31,870 bases of DNA from Thermoplasmatales archaeon UBA509 (GTDB lineage: Archaea; Thermoplasmatota; Thermoplasmata; Thermoplasmatales; Thermoplasmataceae): NCBI GenBank assembly GCA_002498845.1, contig DAJC01000019.1, positions 1 to 31,870 of the forward strand. The letters are read 5' to 3'. Position numbers and translations under genes: made by a program. Below are positions 1-8,786 of the stretch, piece by piece (positions within the stretch are counted from its first letter, which is position 1; each line of letters begins with the position of its first letter). The notes under the pieces are model-generated. The model saw nothing but the letters and a program-made list of their open reading frames with translations. It made no database searches and was not told where the DNA came from.

Positions 1-461
1 CCTGTTCCATCGCCAGCAGCATCACATTTCCCGATCTCCTTTTTCCTCAGTGTTTCAATGAAGAGGTTGTTCAGTATCATGATCACAAGGGGATCTGAAT
101 ACAGCCTTTCAACGGTCTTGTATGAGATGATTCTGTCAATTCCAAACAGCGGCAATTCATATGCCATCCTGCGGTTGCTGAGCTTCATTATCTCTTTTAC
201 CAGGAGTATGAATGCTTTCTCCCTGGCATCCAGTAGCCATGTCCTACCGAATTCGTCCACAGCAATGGAGGATGCATGATCCATCATGGATCTGAGTTCC
301 ACTGACATTCCAGGAAGTCTTTTCCTGTATGTTTCCTCGAATTTCCTTGAATCCGTGATCACAGGCACTGAGAATTTCTCCCTGTATTCCTGTATCAGTG
401 TGTTGATGTTATCCCTGAATGCCTCGTACTGATCCTGGGTGATCACATCTCTTGATCCCAT
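1..461 (-). CDS. DDE-type transposase, N-terminal part (runs off left edge)
   Basis: Reading leftward from an ATG at 461-459, the frame stays open for 153 codons to the window edge, so only the N-terminal part is seen. The protein begins MGSRDVITQDQYEAF and is helical and charged. Near the cut end it has a C-D-A-A-G-D-G-T-G stretch, which resembles the first catalytic aspartate region of IS4/IS5-like DDE transposases common in Thermoplasmatales. The two remaining acidic residues of the triad would lie outside the window. A divergent DUF2080 gene starts within 40 bp, and that family is known as transposon-associated, which supports an insertion element. The exact IS family cannot be set from this fragment, and a full-length intact gene is assumed, not shown. 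Confidence 0.6.
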   Translation of the reverse strand, partial: MGSRDVITQDQYEAFRDNINTLIQEYREKFSVPVITDSRKFEETYRKRLPGMSVELRSMMDHASSIAVDEFGRTWLLDAREKAFILLVKEIMKLSNRRMAYELPLFGIDRIISYKTVERLYSDPLVIMILNNLFIETLRKKEIGKCDAAGDGT

Positions 462-498
462 GGAAATATATATGTATATCTATGGATATACAGTACAG
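462..498. promoter_or_regulatory. Bidirectional promoter between transposase and DUF2080 gene
   Basis: The 37 bp between the transposase ATG and the GTG proposed for the DUF2080 gene is almost all A/T, with TATA-like runs on each strand: around 466-480 for the rightward gene and 481-491 for the leftward gene. Each lies roughly 20-27 nt from its start codon, as expected for leaderless archaeal transcripts. This is inferred from spacing and base composition only. Confidence 0.4.
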
Positions 499-663
499 GT
501 GACAGACAGGGAGATAAACATAAAGGATCAGATCCTGACAATAAGGGAAGACGTGGAAACTGTGTATGAAAAAACAGTGACTCCTTTCGGGAATTCGGGC
601 AAGGTTGATGTTGCCAAGAAGTACATCGGAAAGAGAGTCTATGTTATAGTGCTAAAGGAGTGA
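499..663 (+). CDS. DUF2080 family transposon-associated small protein
   Basis: This is a small protein whose core F-G-N-S-G-K-V-D-V-A-K-K-Y-I-G-K-R-V matches the known DUF2080 pattern (FGNS.hV.VPKk.iGK.V). That family is small, archaeal and annotated as transposon-encoded. Its biochemical role is unknown, and the fold may be a SpoVT/AbrB-like DNA-binding swapped hairpin, which would fit control of the neighbouring transposase. The start is uncertain. GTG at 499 gives 54 residues, the usual family size, and leaves room for a TATA box. ATG at 460 would add 13 residues rich in Tyr/Ile that look like translated promoter, and would overlap the transposase start codon within CCATGG. Confidence 0.65.
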   Translation: MTDREINIKDQILTIREDVETVYEKTVTPFGNSGKVDVAKKYIGKRVYVIVLKE

Positions 664-902
664 CGACTTCTGTCCCGGAGTCCAGACCATGGTTAAATAT
701 TAATATAGCTATTGACATACATGCCGGCCAACCTACATAAAACCGTTAAGTACACCTGAACGATGACTGGATTAAAGGAAAATTGTGAGATAGTGATTGA
801 AATATCGGTGCAAAATAGAATGTCTGGTATTCACAGCCCTCAGGGAAACAGTGGCATATCATATTCTTTCCGGAATCACTGCACAACGGAGGTCAGCAGA
901 TC

Positions 903-1985
903 ATGAACATAACATGGATCAACCACCGCGACATAGCATCACCAAATGCTGGAGGTGCGGAGAGGACGATTTATGAGGTCGGCAGACGGCTTGTTGCCGC
1001 CGGAAACAGCCTCACCTGGCTCTCTGTGGCCAGTGATCACAGGTTCCAGGGATTCTGGAAAGACGGGATAAAGATAATCAGGCTGCCAAGCAACGTAATG
1101 GCGCATCTTGCACTTCCTGTGCTTCTGAAGCGCACAAGGGCAGACATAATAGTTGATGACCTGGGCCATGCCGTGCCGTGGGGTTCCCAGCACTTTACCG
1201 ACACACCGGGGACGGTGTTCTTCAGGCACCTCCATGCCAGATCACTGCAGGGGCAGGTCCGTTGGCCGCTGCGCGGTATGATATCAGCAATGGAGAAGCT
1301 TTACCCGTACATTTATGATTCTTGGCCCTTTGTTGCGGAAAGCAGCACTTCCATTGCCGATCTGGAGATGCTTGGAATCAGCGGCGTCAGAATCAGCAAG
1401 ATCAACCCCGGCGTTGACACTGAATTCTTCAGGCCCGCTGAAAAGACAGTATATCCGTCCGTTGTTTACTTCGGCGGATTCAGGGACTACAAGAGGCCCT
1501 GGGAATCACTCCATGTGTTCCGCAGCATACTGAAGGAATTTCCTGACGCCAGAATGACTGCCATAGGCAACGGGCCTGCCATGGACAGATTTAGAGATAC
1601 TGTTCACAGGTTTGACCTTTCCTCCTCAGTAGACATTATGGGCAGGATATCCACTGATCAGCTGAGGGACATAGTTTCAAGAAGCTGGATCAATATTCAT
1701 TCCTCCATCACAGAGGGTTTTGGATACTCAATACTGGAAGCGTCTGCCAGCGGCACCCCCACCGTGGCGTATTCTGTCCCCGGTGTTGTTGAGGCCATTG
1801 AAAATGGAAGGAACGGCATAACCGTGGAGGATGGGGACAGGGAATGCCTTGCCGATGCTGCAAAAAAAATCCTGGGGAACTTCACACAGGGATGGATCAG
1901 CGGCACCAGGGCAGTGGCTGAAAAGTATTCATGGGATGCCACTGCTGGGAAGTGGGAAGCGCATCTCAGGAAGTGTGCAAACTGA
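903..1985 (+). CDS. Glycosyltransferase family 4 (GT-B fold)
   Basis: This cytoplasmic GT-B glycosyltransferase of 360 residues probably moves a sugar from an activated donor to a growing surface glycan or lipid-linked acceptor. The N-terminal acceptor domain has the archaeal GT4 signature SPNAGGAE near residues 17-25. The C-terminal donor domain starts with VVYFGGFRDYKRP around residue 185, and the E-x7-E motif falls at E271 and E279 within EGFGYSILEASASGTP. A full Shine-Dalgarno (GGAGGT, 888-893) lies 9 nt before the ATG, so this start is well supported. The donor and linkage cannot be read from sequence. It is followed by a convergent methyltransferase gene 19 bp away, and it opens the glycan locus next to the mobile element. 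Confidence 0.9.
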   Translation: MNITWINHRDIASPNAGGAERTIYEVGRRLVAAGNSLTWLSVASDHRFQGFWKDGIKIIRLPSNVMAHLALPVLLKRTRADIIVDDLGHAVPWGSQHFTDTPGTVFFRHLHARSLQGQVRWPLRGMISAMEKLYPYIYDSWPFVAESSTSIADLEMLGISGVRISKINPGVDTEFFRPAEKTVYPSVVYFGGFRDYKRPWESLHVFRSILKEFPDARMTAIGNGPAMDRFRDTVHRFDLSSSVDIMGRISTDQLRDIVSRSWINIHSSITEGFGYSILEASASGTPTVAYSVPGVVEAIENGRNGITVEDGDRECLADAAKKILGNFTQGWISGTRAVAEKYSWDATAGKWEAHLRKCAN

Positions 1986-2004
1986 CGCTGTTTTAGACCG
2001 TAGA

Positions 2005-2823
2005 TTAGGATTTCCGGCACAACCAGTAGTAAACGCCAGGGCTCTCATATTCTCTTGACAGTATGGCGAATCCGGCATCCGTTATCATATTTGCAACCTC
2101 CCTGTCGTTTTTTTCCCAGACTTCAATGATGAGGGTTGAAGTTTTCTCAAGTGACTTCCTGCCTCCCAGAAGGACAAGATTTTCAGAGCCCTCAACGTCC
2201 ACCAGAAGCCAGTCTATTCTCTCCATTTCAGAAGTAAGACTGTCTAATGTTGCAGCCCTAACGTGATATGTGGATAGGCCCAGGTCCTTTCTGGGCCACT
2301 CCTTGACTATTGAACCCGTGCCGGTGAATGATCCAGGAACATAAAGGTCGGCAGATCCCGCGGCGCTGGAAAGCACAACGTTGTAAGAAACTGCGCTAAG
2401 AGAGTTCAATGAAAGATTCTCTTTCAGGATAGCATAGGTCTCCGGGTTCGCTTCAATGGCCATAACCGACGCCCCATTCGTGGCCGCAATAACCGAGAAA
2501 TAACCGACGCTTGATCCGCAGTCGACCACAATTTCCCCTTTCCCGGGATGAAACCATTTCCTTGTGGACTGCTTTGTACGGCCGACATAGTATCCAATAT
2601 CCTCGCTTCTTTTTCTGGCCATGAAAACAAGCCCCCCGGAGGTCACCTCAATATCTTTCTCAAGAAACTGGCCGATGGTTACGAATTTGGCAGGCATGAA
2701 GCATCTCACCAGAATTCCCCTAAGAAACGCTGAAATGAAAACAGGATAGTCAGCGATGTTATTTGGCCTCAGCCTAAGGTATCTAAGAAATTCCAACACT
2801 GAATTCTTATCCTCAGCAGTCAT
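2005..2823 (-). CDS. FkbM-family SAM-dependent methyltransferase
   Basis: This 272-residue protein belongs to the FkbM methyltransferase family, which O-methylates sugars and other hydroxyl groups. The SAM-binding motif I reads VVDCGSSVGYFSVIAA (about residues 99-114) and is followed by the acidic loop AIEANPETYAILKENL. The later FkbM signature DVEGSENLVLLGG lies near residue 208. A TATA-like GTTTTATATG sits directly at the ATG, so the transcript may start slightly downstream or from a box further upstream. The gene lies among glycosyltransferases and faces the GT4 gene tail to tail, so the likely job is methylation of a glycan sugar, which is an inference. The family is clear but the substrate is not. 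Confidence 0.85.
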   Translation of the reverse strand: MTAEDKNSVLEFLRYLRLRPNNIADYPVFISAFLRGILVRCFMPAKFVTIGQFLEKDIEVTSGGLVFMARKRSEDIGYYVGRTKQSTRKWFHPGKGEIVVDCGSSVGYFSVIAATNGASVMAIEANPETYAILKENLSLNSLSAVSYNVVLSSAAGSADLYVPGSFTGTGSIVKEWPRKDLGLSTYHVRAATLDSLTSEMERIDWLLVDVEGSENLVLLGGRKSLEKTSTLIIEVWEKNDREVANMITDAGFAILSREYESPGVYYWLCRKS

Positions 2824-2955
2824 ATAAAACTTGTCTGCCTTTATCCGTGCGCATGGTCACCGGAATGCCTGCAGCAAACAATCATTCTCCATAAAATAGC
2901 ATTGGGCTTCCAATGGTCTGGAAAAAACTTAATAACACGTATTGTTAGCCACACG

Positions 2956-3729
2956 ATGATCTTCATTTACGGCACCGTCTACAACAATGTGAAGACTCTG
3001 GAATCGGTCTTTAGATCTCTGGAACCAATAAATCAGGAAAAATCATTCTATTACGTTGACAGCTTCTCAACTGATGGAACATGGGAATTATTGCTGTCGC
3101 TGAAGGAGAAATACGATATTAACCTGACCAGGAGAAAAAGTACCAGGGGAATGGGACGGAGCATAGCCATGGGGATGGCCCGATCATGTTCGAGGCCAGA
3201 TGATATGTTCATGTATGCCGACCTGGATTCTCCTTTCTCCAGCAATGAAATTGGAATGCTGAACTGGTATATCGGTAACATTGATGAAAAAGCAGTACTC
3301 TTTGGCACGAATCTCTGCTACAGGGACACCAACTTCGCTGTTGACTGGAAAGACCTGAATTACGGTGAAGACTGGGAGAGGATGGCCCACTTTGCAAGAC
3401 TCGGATACAGTATAATAAACTATGCGCCGGACGGTGTTTGGGGAATGAATGAACAGGTGGCCGGATATAGGGAGAGCAGATATTCCAAGGGTTTTTCCTT
3501 CATAATGAGGTCATTCCGAAACATGGTTGATATTGAAAGGGGCAACAGCTTTCAGAGTCTCAGTGAATATTCAGGGCAATTCCACGGAAGAATTCCAAAA
3601 TATCTTTCATATTTCCTGTTCGTGCCATATCTTTATGCCAGGCTTTCCGGCGTATATGCATACAGTAAAGATTTAAGTAATGTTGAATATGTGCAGAAAA
3701 GTCTGAGAATTATAACCCCATCCTATTAG
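2956..3729 (+). CDS. Glycosyltransferase family 2-like protein
   Basis: This is a 257-residue GT-A-type transferase. The N-terminal strand IFIYGTVYNNVKTLESVFRSL followed by DSFSTDGTWELL is the nucleotide-sugar binding start of GT2 enzymes, and Y-A-D-L-D-S at about residues 90-95 is the likely DXD metal site. The start is placed at ATG 2956. An in-frame ATG at 2902 would add 18 residues, but an A/T-rich box (CTTAATAA, about 27 nt upstream) fits leaderless initiation at 2956. The stop is 10 bp before the next gene and the two probably form an operon. The late part has aromatic, hydrophobic segments that could touch the membrane. The acceptor is unknown. Confidence 0.75.
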   Translation: MIFIYGTVYNNVKTLESVFRSLEPINQEKSFYYVDSFSTDGTWELLLSLKEKYDINLTRRKSTRGMGRSIAMGMARSCSRPDDMFMYADLDSPFSSNEIGMLNWYIGNIDEKAVLFGTNLCYRDTNFAVDWKDLNYGEDWERMAHFARLGYSIINYAPDGVWGMNEQVAGYRESRYSKGFSFIMRSFRNMVDIERGNSFQSLSEYSGQFHGRIPKYLSYFLFVPYLYARLSGVYAYSKDLSNVEYVQKSLRIITPSY

Positions 3730-3739
3730 TGGTGAAGAG

Positions 3740-6070
3740 TTGAACCTGAAAAAAATGCATTGGCTGAACAATCTGTCCCAGAGAGGATTTCTCTCTATTC
3801 AGCTGTTGCTGTTTGCCATTCTGACTGTATTCTCCATGTTCTTTGGCTTTTCCTATGATGAGAGTACATTTGCCTCACGTGCAGCCCTATATTACTACTA
3901 CAATTTCAACCCCTTGTATTATCTGCAGATGGGGAGTTTCTTCATACCCATTCTCATGGGTGGCTATTTTCCCACTGTTGTGCTGAGCATTTTCGGACTG
4001 CACAATGCAATTTCCATAGAGGCAGGGGTGAAACTGCCCATGGATCTTGCGGTTCTGGTTGGCAGCCTCATAATATACAGAATTCTGGAGACGAGATATC
4101 CAGATGATACGGATAAGGCGGGAGCCAGATCCATAGCAATGCTTTACATGATCAATCCCGTAACTGTTTTTTTTATATTCTTCCAGGGCAATGAGCTCAG
4201 CGTAACCCTCATGTTCATCCTTGCCGCCGTTTATTTTTACCTAAGGGGAAAACCGGTTTACGCCTTCGCTGCAACAGCAGTGGCATCCACACTGTATCTC
4301 TTTCCATTCTTCTTTGCCATTCCATTGCTGCTGACAGCAAGGAAATTTGGCAGAAGGCTGACGGTTATCTCCAGTTTAATATTCCTTGCGGTCTCCATTG
4401 TGGGTTTGGTTCCTGAGCTTGTTGTGGCCCATTTCTACGGCATACCGTCTGAAGGAACAATCATTTCAGGATCTTCCGGTCCCATCTCATTGTCTGCCTC
4501 AGCATTTGTCCCATCGGTATGGTCGCTTTACTTTATACCGTACGCTCTGCTGAATATCAAGGCACCGTATCTGCTCTATCAGATTGCATTTGGCCTGCTT
4601 GTGCTCATACCTGCAACCTATATGGCATACATGTTCTCGAAGAATATTGATGGTGAAATGATCCAGCTTGCCATGCCGCTGGCCTACATAGGCCTTGGAT
4701 TTGCAATGCTGTCACCCACTGCTGATCCACAGTATATAATAGCTGCACTTCCATTCATTCTTATTCTCTGGTTCTATAACCGGTCAGGCTTTCTTGTGAC
4801 CCTGTATCTCATTGCATCATTCCTGTCAGTTCTCCTCATCATAATGGTATCGCCCTACACGCTTGGGCAATACTATATGGATGTTTACCCCCGGGCGACG
4901 AGTCTCATAGTTATTTCCACACCTGACTGGATACATGAAGTTGCCTATGCCCTATACTTTATTTTATCTCTCGCCACAGTTGCATTCCTGCTGTTCCGGA
5001 TGCATGCTGTCGGGAAGGGCCGTCAGAAGAAATGGAAGAAGTTTGACGCTGGAAAATTCGTAATCGCTTCATTACTCTTTGCCGTTGCGTTTATGGTTTT
5101 CTCCGCTGGTGTCATTGCGCCAGGAATTTCACACGTGCCCCAGGAGCTTGCCTTCAATGAAGGCACACAGTACCTGTATTCGCCACAGATTTCAAACGGA
5201 AGCTCCGGCAGCTACAGTTATCTCAATTTCACAACATCTCCGGACCTTAAGCTACTGAGCAGTTCCATACTCAACGAAACAGCCGTGGGCTTATATTTCA
5301 GGGCAACGCCCGTGCTTCATACCCTTGGCTACTACGGGAGCAATGCAACTTACCGGTTTAACAGCACCACATCATACTTCGTCTCCTACAGCTTACCGTT
5401 CAGTTCCCATGTAACAGCAAATTTGCTTTTTTTGAATGAATCATACAGGTTTGCCAAAATTTCAGTCGTTTCCGGACTGTCAGGCAATATGGGTAATGAA
5501 GTCAGGGCTGTCAGTGCGGATTCCGGCAAGATATCATTTTTCAATTACCTAGGAAAGAACGTTGAATACCTCGATACCTTGAATCTGGGAAATTTAACAA
5601 ATGGCAGCTACACCATGGTTGTATCATCCGCCAGCGGTGCTCAGGGATCCATAGGAGGCTGGGCCAATACAACAGATCTGCACGGTTTCAGAGAGTTTGG
5701 TTTCATTTCAGGCAATTCATCGGCCCATAATATGAATGTTATGAAGTCAGGATATTTCAGTGTTCTGGACTATGAATACTCCGGTGCCATCTCATTCAGC
5801 GTGAATGGCCGTAATGTTTCGGCCAATACTTCAGAGGTCAGTGGGGAATATGTCGCCAGGATCCCGGCAATGCTTTCCACATACGTGCTGAACATAACAG
5901 TAAACTCAAGTTTTTTTTCCGAATTTTACAATCCCACAGTTTTATTCCTTTTCCCTTTCCCGGAATCCGGTAGACTGGCACTTAACAATGTCACGGCATT
6001 CATCTTTGGGTTAGCTAGTTTCACTGCAATGGTCTCGCTGGCATTCATTGCGGTAAGGAGGCTCTATTGA
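3740..6070 (+). CDS. Multi-pass membrane protein, GT-C-like core with sequon-rich outer domain
   Basis: The 776-residue protein has three parts: about ten or more hydrophobic helices (residues ~15-460), a polar Ser/Thr/Asn-rich segment (~460-748), and one last helix (~752-772) with a short Arg-rich tail. After the first helix, D40-E41 lies in the first predicted outer loop. Polyprenyl-phosphate-dependent GT-C transferases carry a catalytic acidic pair there, so a transferase or oligosaccharyl-transfer role is possible but not proven. The outer segment holds about fifteen N-x-S/T sequons and very few charged residues, so it is probably heavily glycosylated. The start is TTG, with GGTGA at 3731-3735 and a 4-nt spacer. 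ATG at 3755 is the alternative. I do not recognise a named family. Confidence 0.7.
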   Translation: MNLKKMHWLNNLSQRGFLSIQLLLFAILTVFSMFFGFSYDESTFASRAALYYYYNFNPLYYLQMGSFFIPILMGGYFPTVVLSIFGLHNAISIEAGVKLPMDLAVLVGSLIIYRILETRYPDDTDKAGARSIAMLYMINPVTVFFIFFQGNELSVTLMFILAAVYFYLRGKPVYAFAATAVASTLYLFPFFFAIPLLLTARKFGRRLTVISSLIFLAVSIVGLVPELVVAHFYGIPSEGTIISGSSGPISLSASAFVPSVWSLYFIPYALLNIKAPYLLYQIAFGLLVLIPATYMAYMFSKNIDGEMIQLAMPLAYIGLGFAMLSPTADPQYIIAALPFILILWFYNRSGFLVTLYLIASFLSVLLIIMVSPYTLGQYYMDVYPRATSLIVISTPDWIHEVAYALYFILSLATVAFLLFRMHAVGKGRQKKWKKFDAGKFVIASLLFAVAFMVFSAGVIAPGISHVPQELAFNEGTQYLYSPQISNGSSGSYSYLNFTTSPDLKLLSSSILNETAVGLYFRATPVLHTLGYYGSNATYRFNSTTSYFVSYSLPFSSHVTANLLFLNESYRFAKISVVSGLSGNMGNEVRAVSADSGKISFFNYLGKNVEYLDTLNLGNLTNGSYTMVVSSASGAQGSIGGWANTTDLHGFREFGFISGNSSAHNMNVMKSGYFSVLDYEYSGAISFSVNGRNVSANTSEVSGEYVARIPAMLSTYVLNITVNSSFFSEFYNPTVLFLFPFPESGRLALNNVTAFIFGLASFTAMVSLAFIAVRRLY

Positions 6071-6179
6071 TTCTAGCCACTAACAAGGTTATAATTAAGG
6101 GTGAAATCCTTTGCGGCAGAGTGCTTAAAATTAATGAAAAACATTTCCCGGTGACTGGTTATGGTGGTGAAATTTTCCC

Positions 6180-7223
6180 ATGAGGATCGCATTCATTGTG
6201 AATAATGAGAAATATAATAATGGAGGGGCACGGCCATTCTTCAACTGGAACAAGGCAATATCTGATTCAGGTTTGATCAATATAGGAAACTCTGCTGTTT
6301 CCGGTACTGGCAGGACAGTAAGTGTTTCAAATGCCAAAGAAACTGTCAGCATTGTGAAGGATTATGATTTGATCATTGTTGATGATCTTAACGTATCCTT
6401 GGGGTCGTTCCTTAAAAAAAATACCGGCCGGCCTCTGGCAGTATACTGCCAGATTCCATTTGGTCTACACGCTCTTGGCGTGAGAAGCACCAACTCAGGG
6501 TTTATGCGAGGGACGGAGTATGCTCTATCCAGATTTATCCCGTTCAGCATTCTGTCCAGAAACTTCAAATCACATCTGGGTTTTGCGGACCTGCTGCTGG
6601 CAAATGGACAAGCCATGGGCAACATTCTCAATTATGTGTACGGGTTTCCGAGATATGAAACTGTCTATCCCCCCGTGGATACAAAAGTTTTTAGTTCTGT
6701 GAGCAGGAACAAGCTTAAAAAAATCCTTATCTTCAAAGGACGTGAAGATGATTGGAATGATTTTGATGTGCTTCCCGAAATCTCCAGAATTTCCAGAGAC
6801 AACGGGCTGGAAATTGAAACATTCGGTTCTGCAATTATTCCTTCAGAATTTAGGACTGCAATTGGAAATAAGGAACACAGGGAACTCACGGATCGTGAGC
6901 TTGCCAGCCTTTACAGCGAAAGCCTTGCCGTTGTGGCCATACAGCTTCAGGAATTTTTCGGATATGTGCCAGTGGAAGCGTTGGCATGTGGGACTCCGGC
7001 GGTCACACTTTATGATCATGATGCCAGTGTTCTGCAGAATACATCAACAGAGGTGATCGTAAAGGCAACAAAGAAAACCATTGAAGCAAAAATCTCCAGT
7101 TTTCTGAATGTTGCTGATGAGAATGAACTATACACGAATGCAAGGAGGATTTCCCAGAGATTCTCTTCAAAGGAGTCAGCAAAGAAGCTACTGAGAGCTG
7201 TCGGCAATCTATTGAATGAGTAA
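6180..7223 (+). CDS. Glycosyltransferase family 4
   Basis: This is a 347-residue GT-B transferase. The N-terminal domain has FADLLLANGQAMGNIL..VYGFP followed by VYPPVDTKVF, the linker into the donor domain. The E-x7-E motif is E258/E266 in EFFGYVPVEALACGTPAV. GGTGGTGA at 6163-6170 with a 9-nt spacer supports the ATG. It is 2 bp from the following GT2 gene, so the two are surely co-transcribed and probably act on the same glycan. It resembles the GT4 gene at 19382 in the linker and in the P-V/L-E-A/S-L-A-C-G-T-P motif, which suggests the two are paralogues. Donor and product are unknown. Confidence 0.88.
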   Translation: MRIAFIVNNEKYNNGGARPFFNWNKAISDSGLINIGNSAVSGTGRTVSVSNAKETVSIVKDYDLIIVDDLNVSLGSFLKKNTGRPLAVYCQIPFGLHALGVRSTNSGFMRGTEYALSRFIPFSILSRNFKSHLGFADLLLANGQAMGNILNYVYGFPRYETVYPPVDTKVFSSVSRNKLKKILIFKGREDDWNDFDVLPEISRISRDNGLEIETFGSAIIPSEFRTAIGNKEHRELTDRELASLYSESLAVVAIQLQEFFGYVPVEALACGTPAVTLYDHDASVLQNTSTEVIVKATKKTIEAKISSFLNVADENELYTNARRISQRFSSKESAKKLLRAVGNLLNE

Positions 7224-7225
7224 TT

Positions 7226-8218
7226 ATGAAGGTATCCATAATAATCACGGCATATGGTAGGAAAGATTTTTTGGAGGAGGCCCTGGACAGTGCCTTAAAA
7301 CAGTCAGATAACAGCATTGAGACAGAGATAATACTGATCAAAAACTTCAGGGATTCCAAAATAGACAGTATCTGCCAATCTTCAGGTGTCAGGTTAGTGG
7401 AACGGGAAGGCACCATAGGAGAATATCTGTCGTATGCCTCCGCCATGGCAACAGGTGAAATAATAATGTTTCTGGAGGATGATGACGTATTTGTAAGCAA
7501 TAAGGTCAGGAAGATTGTTGATCTGTTCTCATGCAACAGGGATGTTCTGCTTGTTCACAACGGCTACTGCGCCATTGATGAATCCTCCAGAAAAATTGAA
7601 TATAAAAGGCTCCTAGACAAACATCATTACCCTGATGATTTCCATTTAATCTTTGATTATAAATCCAAAAAACTGTCCGATTTCATTTCTTCAAGCAATG
7701 CAGATTTCAATCTCTCGTGCATGTGTGTAAGGAGAGAAGCCATGACACCAGATTTCCTTTCATTCCTTTCAACTATACTGAGCAATCCTGATGCTGTATT
7801 GCTGTACTACTCCCTCTCCCTGGGGGGAAAGGTTCTTGCAACAGGCGATGTGCTGACAAAATACAGGGTTCACAAGGAAGGCATTTCGCAGTCAAAGGAT
7901 TTTGGCGTCAAGGGGGATGAGGTGCAGAAGGAGCTGGATGCCCTGCTGAAATTGAAAACGTTCCTCTCGGAACGGAGACCTGCGCCTCAGTCAGTTTCAA
8001 AATTAATAGACCTGACGATTGCTGAATTTACGCTGATGCTTGGATTATTTCAGAGAAATATTTCAAGATTGAAAATACTCCGCATGGTTTTAAAACTGGT
8101 AATCTTTGATATGAGGGTGCATAATACCCTGAGAACTAGGCTTATTGTATTCGGAGTTCTTAATGCAATTTCATCTGGTTTTGCTGAAAGACTTTACGGA
8201 TTTCTTCGCGCCAGTTGA
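7226..8218 (+). CDS. Glycosyltransferase family 2
   Basis: This is a 330-residue GT-A transferase. It begins with VSIIITAYGRKDFLEEALDS, the usual GT2 first strand and helix, and the metal and nucleotide site is L-E-D-D-D-V-F at about residues 91-97. The C-terminal third is helical and basic, as in GT2 enzymes that sit on the inner membrane face. The ATG lies 2 bp after the GT4 stop, giving a tight operon. It resembles the GT2 at 23138 in both its DDD motif and its hydrophobic tail. Beyond its stop, another frame reads a further GT2-like tail, so a 3' rearrangement or frameshift is possible (see findings). Confidence 0.87.
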   Translation: MKVSIIITAYGRKDFLEEALDSALKQSDNSIETEIILIKNFRDSKIDSICQSSGVRLVEREGTIGEYLSYASAMATGEIIMFLEDDDVFVSNKVRKIVDLFSCNRDVLLVHNGYCAIDESSRKIEYKRLLDKHHYPDDFHLIFDYKSKKLSDFISSSNADFNLSCMCVRREAMTPDFLSFLSTILSNPDAVLLYYSLSLGGKVLATGDVLTKYRVHKEGISQSKDFGVKGDEVQKELDALLKLKTFLSERRPAPQSVSKLIDLTIAEFTLMLGLFQRNISRLKILRMVLKLVIFDMRVHNTLRTRLIVFGVLNAISSGFAERLYGFLRAS

Positions 8219-8394
8219 TTTTCTGAAGTTTTACCCTTGGAGTTACAGACCCAAAGTTCTACTTTCAATTTTAAAGATTTCATTGCTTCCGCGAATGATT
8301 AGATGGTTTCATATCTGGTACAGCAACAAGAAAGTGTTGAGTTGTGGAATCCAATGAGACTGGATGCCCATGATCCATTGAGAATCAAAGGCAT

Positions 8395-8694
8395 TCATCT
8401 ATAAAGCTTATACCCATGCAGATTCTGCACATCGCGAAATTCCTTCCTTACTGTGTCTAGGATTGCCGCAACCCTCCGCCCCTTCGCAGTCAGCGAAATG
8501 AGGAATACCCTCCTGCCCTGCATCTCCTCCCTCACAGATATGATGCCCTCATCCGCCAGTGTTTTCAGCAGAGCGTCAATGGTGTTTATGGACGGACCGA
8601 AATCCATGATCTGCATCTTCTTCACCTCTCCGCTGTCGTATATGCCCAGGATTACGGAAACCGCATGCTTCTCGGACAGTGCCCTGACTATCAT
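8395..8694 (-). CDS. Winged helix-turn-helix transcriptional regulator
   Basis: This small regulator of 99 residues is one wHTH domain. It has an N-terminal helix (HAVSVILGIYDSG), a recognition region around NTIDALLKTLADEGIISVREE, and a wing with R-R-V-F-L-I-S-L-T-A-K-G-R-R. The T-x-K-G-R near the end is typical of the HxlR/MarR/PadR-like group. No ligand domain is visible. It is divergent from the gene at 8787, with 92 bp between the start codons holding a perfect inverted repeat, so it probably controls itself and/or that gene. This is inference from layout. Confidence 0.75.
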   Translation of the reverse strand: MIVRALSEKHAVSVILGIYDSGEVKKMQIMDFGPSINTIDALLKTLADEGIISVREEMQGRRVFLISLTAKGRRVAAILDTVRKEFRDVQNLHGYKLYR

Positions 8695-8724
8695 GTTTCA
8701 TGAATGAAGGTGCATTCTTAACCG

Positions 8725-8737
8725 TTGTGATGCACAA
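8725..8737. promoter_or_regulatory. Candidate operator, inverted repeat TTGTG-ATG-CACAA
   Basis: This is a perfect 5-bp dyad with a 3-bp centre between the divergent wHTH gene and the gene at 8787, upstream of the latter's TATA box. An 11-bp part of it (TGATGCACAAT, 8728-8738) recurs at 9680-9690, overlapping the start of the ribbon-helix-helix gene. The binding protein could be either regulator, and this has not been tested. Confidence 0.4.
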
Positions 8738-8758
8738 TCAAGCTTGATGGCAGATACC

Positions 8759-8766
8759 TTATATAC
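8759..8766 (+). promoter_or_regulatory. TATA box for gene at 8787
   Basis: TTATATAC centred about 25 nt before the ATG is the expected place for an archaeal TATA box with leaderless initiation. Purine-poor sequence between the box and the ATG gives no Shine-Dalgarno, which agrees. Confidence 0.55.
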
Positions 8767-8786
8767 ATGTATGCCATGCATGAATC

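Noticed and set aside
2902..2955. An upstream ATG giving an 18-residue N-terminal extension to the GT2 at 2956.
   Set aside because: The extension has no family similarity, and the A/T box fits the later ATG.
8725..8786. CRISPR-like or tandem repeats suggested by repeated CATG-rich words before 8787.
   Set aside because: Only short palindromic words (CATGTATG, CATGCATG) are present, with no repeat-spacer periodicity. No CRISPR array is seen anywhere in the window.
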